From Micractinium sp. NFX-FRZ (Eukaryota; Chlorophyta; Trebouxiophyceae; Chlorellales; Chlorellaceae): a DNA stretch of 64,000 bases. The DNA lies in NCBI GenBank assembly GCA_029339195.1, contig JAPTJF010000078.1:62001-126000 (forward strand), in the 5' to 3' direction. A model generated the notes under the pieces. It saw nothing but the letters and a program-made list of their open reading frames with translations. It made no database searches and was not told the origin of the DNA. Positions within the stretch are counted from its first letter, which is position 1. Each line of letters starts with the position of its first letter. Made by a program: the position numbers and the translations under genes. Positions 63,436 to 64,000 of this stretch are shown here, piece by piece.

Positions 63436-64000
63436 GCAGTCCATGGCCTGCTTGCCCTGACAAACAAACGAGCTCCCGGCTGGCAGCGGCACATGCCCCT
63501 GCCCACTCCACAGGTGGCACCCACCCTTTCTGCCCCGCTGTGGTTTAATAGTAAGCAGCTTACTGACGCACCCAACCTAAGCTTCTCAATTGAGAGCCGA
63601 GCGAACCAACACACCGGCGTCAGCACAAACTCCTCCCCTCTGCAAACCTAACCTCTCTGCCATCTGATCTACCCAACACCTTTTGTTCTCTGCCTGAGCA
63701 CCCTTGTGCCTTCCACCCTTGCACCCTTTTGTTCTCCGACATGCATGCCTGCATCCACAATTCAATTGCTCACATTTCTGATACCCTGATACTGGCCCCC
63801 TCTGCCCCCTTTGCCTGTCCATGTGTCGTCTCCCGCGCCAGCCTGGAGCACCGCATCGACTAGGGTTGCTGCTCAGATACTACATTATCCCTTCCCTTTC
63901 AGTTCCGTTTGTGTATGAAGTCCTGGCAATTTGATGGCAGTTCTTGTTACTCAAGTGCTGGAAGAACCTGCTTGCTCGGGGCTACAGACTGTAGTACAGT
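63436..64000. other. 3' flank of the PAP2 gene
   Basis: AT-richer, pyrimidine-rich sequence with no exon pattern; presumably 3' UTR and the start of the next intergenic region. The window ends here. Confidence 0.4.

Overview
The window is nuclear DNA of a green alga, most likely a Chlorella-like trebouxiophyte. It is GC-rich. The genes are cut into short exons by GT-AG introns with CTGCAG or similar acceptors, and TGTAA-type poly(A) signals follow several stop codons. The gene content is plant/algal: a chloroplast Tab2 factor, cycloartenol synthase, a NIT2-type RWP-RK regulator, a PsbP-domain lumen protein and plastid LON-domain proteins. All gene models below were built by hand from splice sites and reading phase; every exon set keeps phase across its junctions.

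Layout from left to right: U2AF65-like splicing factor (+, 351-3327); Tab2 RNA-binding translation factor (+, 3973-7215); NIT2/NLP-type RWP-RK transcription factor (-, 8833-13807); plastid rhodanese (-, 14647-17274); LON-domain protein A (+, 17545-20608); F-box/LRR protein A (+, 21743-23747); LON-domain protein B (+, 24147-27454); cycloartenol synthase, 17 exons (-, 27969-35388); F-box/LRR protein B (-, 36329-38269); ZIP metal transporter (-, 39401-42905); an unrecognised small protein (+, 43749-44267); RPAP3-like TPR co-chaperone (-, 44494-47067); PsbP-domain lumen protein (+, 47247-49183); TrhO/rhodanese fused to an FSH1 serine hydrolase (-, 49627-53935); HAD 5'-nucleotidase, 18 exons (+, 54268-61176); plastid-type PAP2 phosphatase (+, 61944-63435).

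The genes do not form a pathway cluster. The LON-domain pair and the F-box/LRR pair are interleaved paralogues in one 20-kb stretch. Several genes are plastid-directed (Tab2, rhodanese, LON proteins, PsbP-domain protein, PAP2).

The most striking signal is structural. In at least ten genes the introns contain degraded, same-orientation copies of the edge of the adjacent exon together with its splice site ('exon-edge echoes'). More than thirty such copies can be read by eye, some as tandem arrays of four or five. One intron present in only one LON paralogue is bounded by an exact 10-bp direct repeat containing AGGT. Together these suggest that short tandem duplications across exon/intron junctions lengthen introns here and occasionally create them. 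Other notable points are a U2AF65-like protein that stops after RRM1, two GC-AG introns with the same donor, telomere-like repeats inside an intron, and a perfect 13-bp hairpin inside another.
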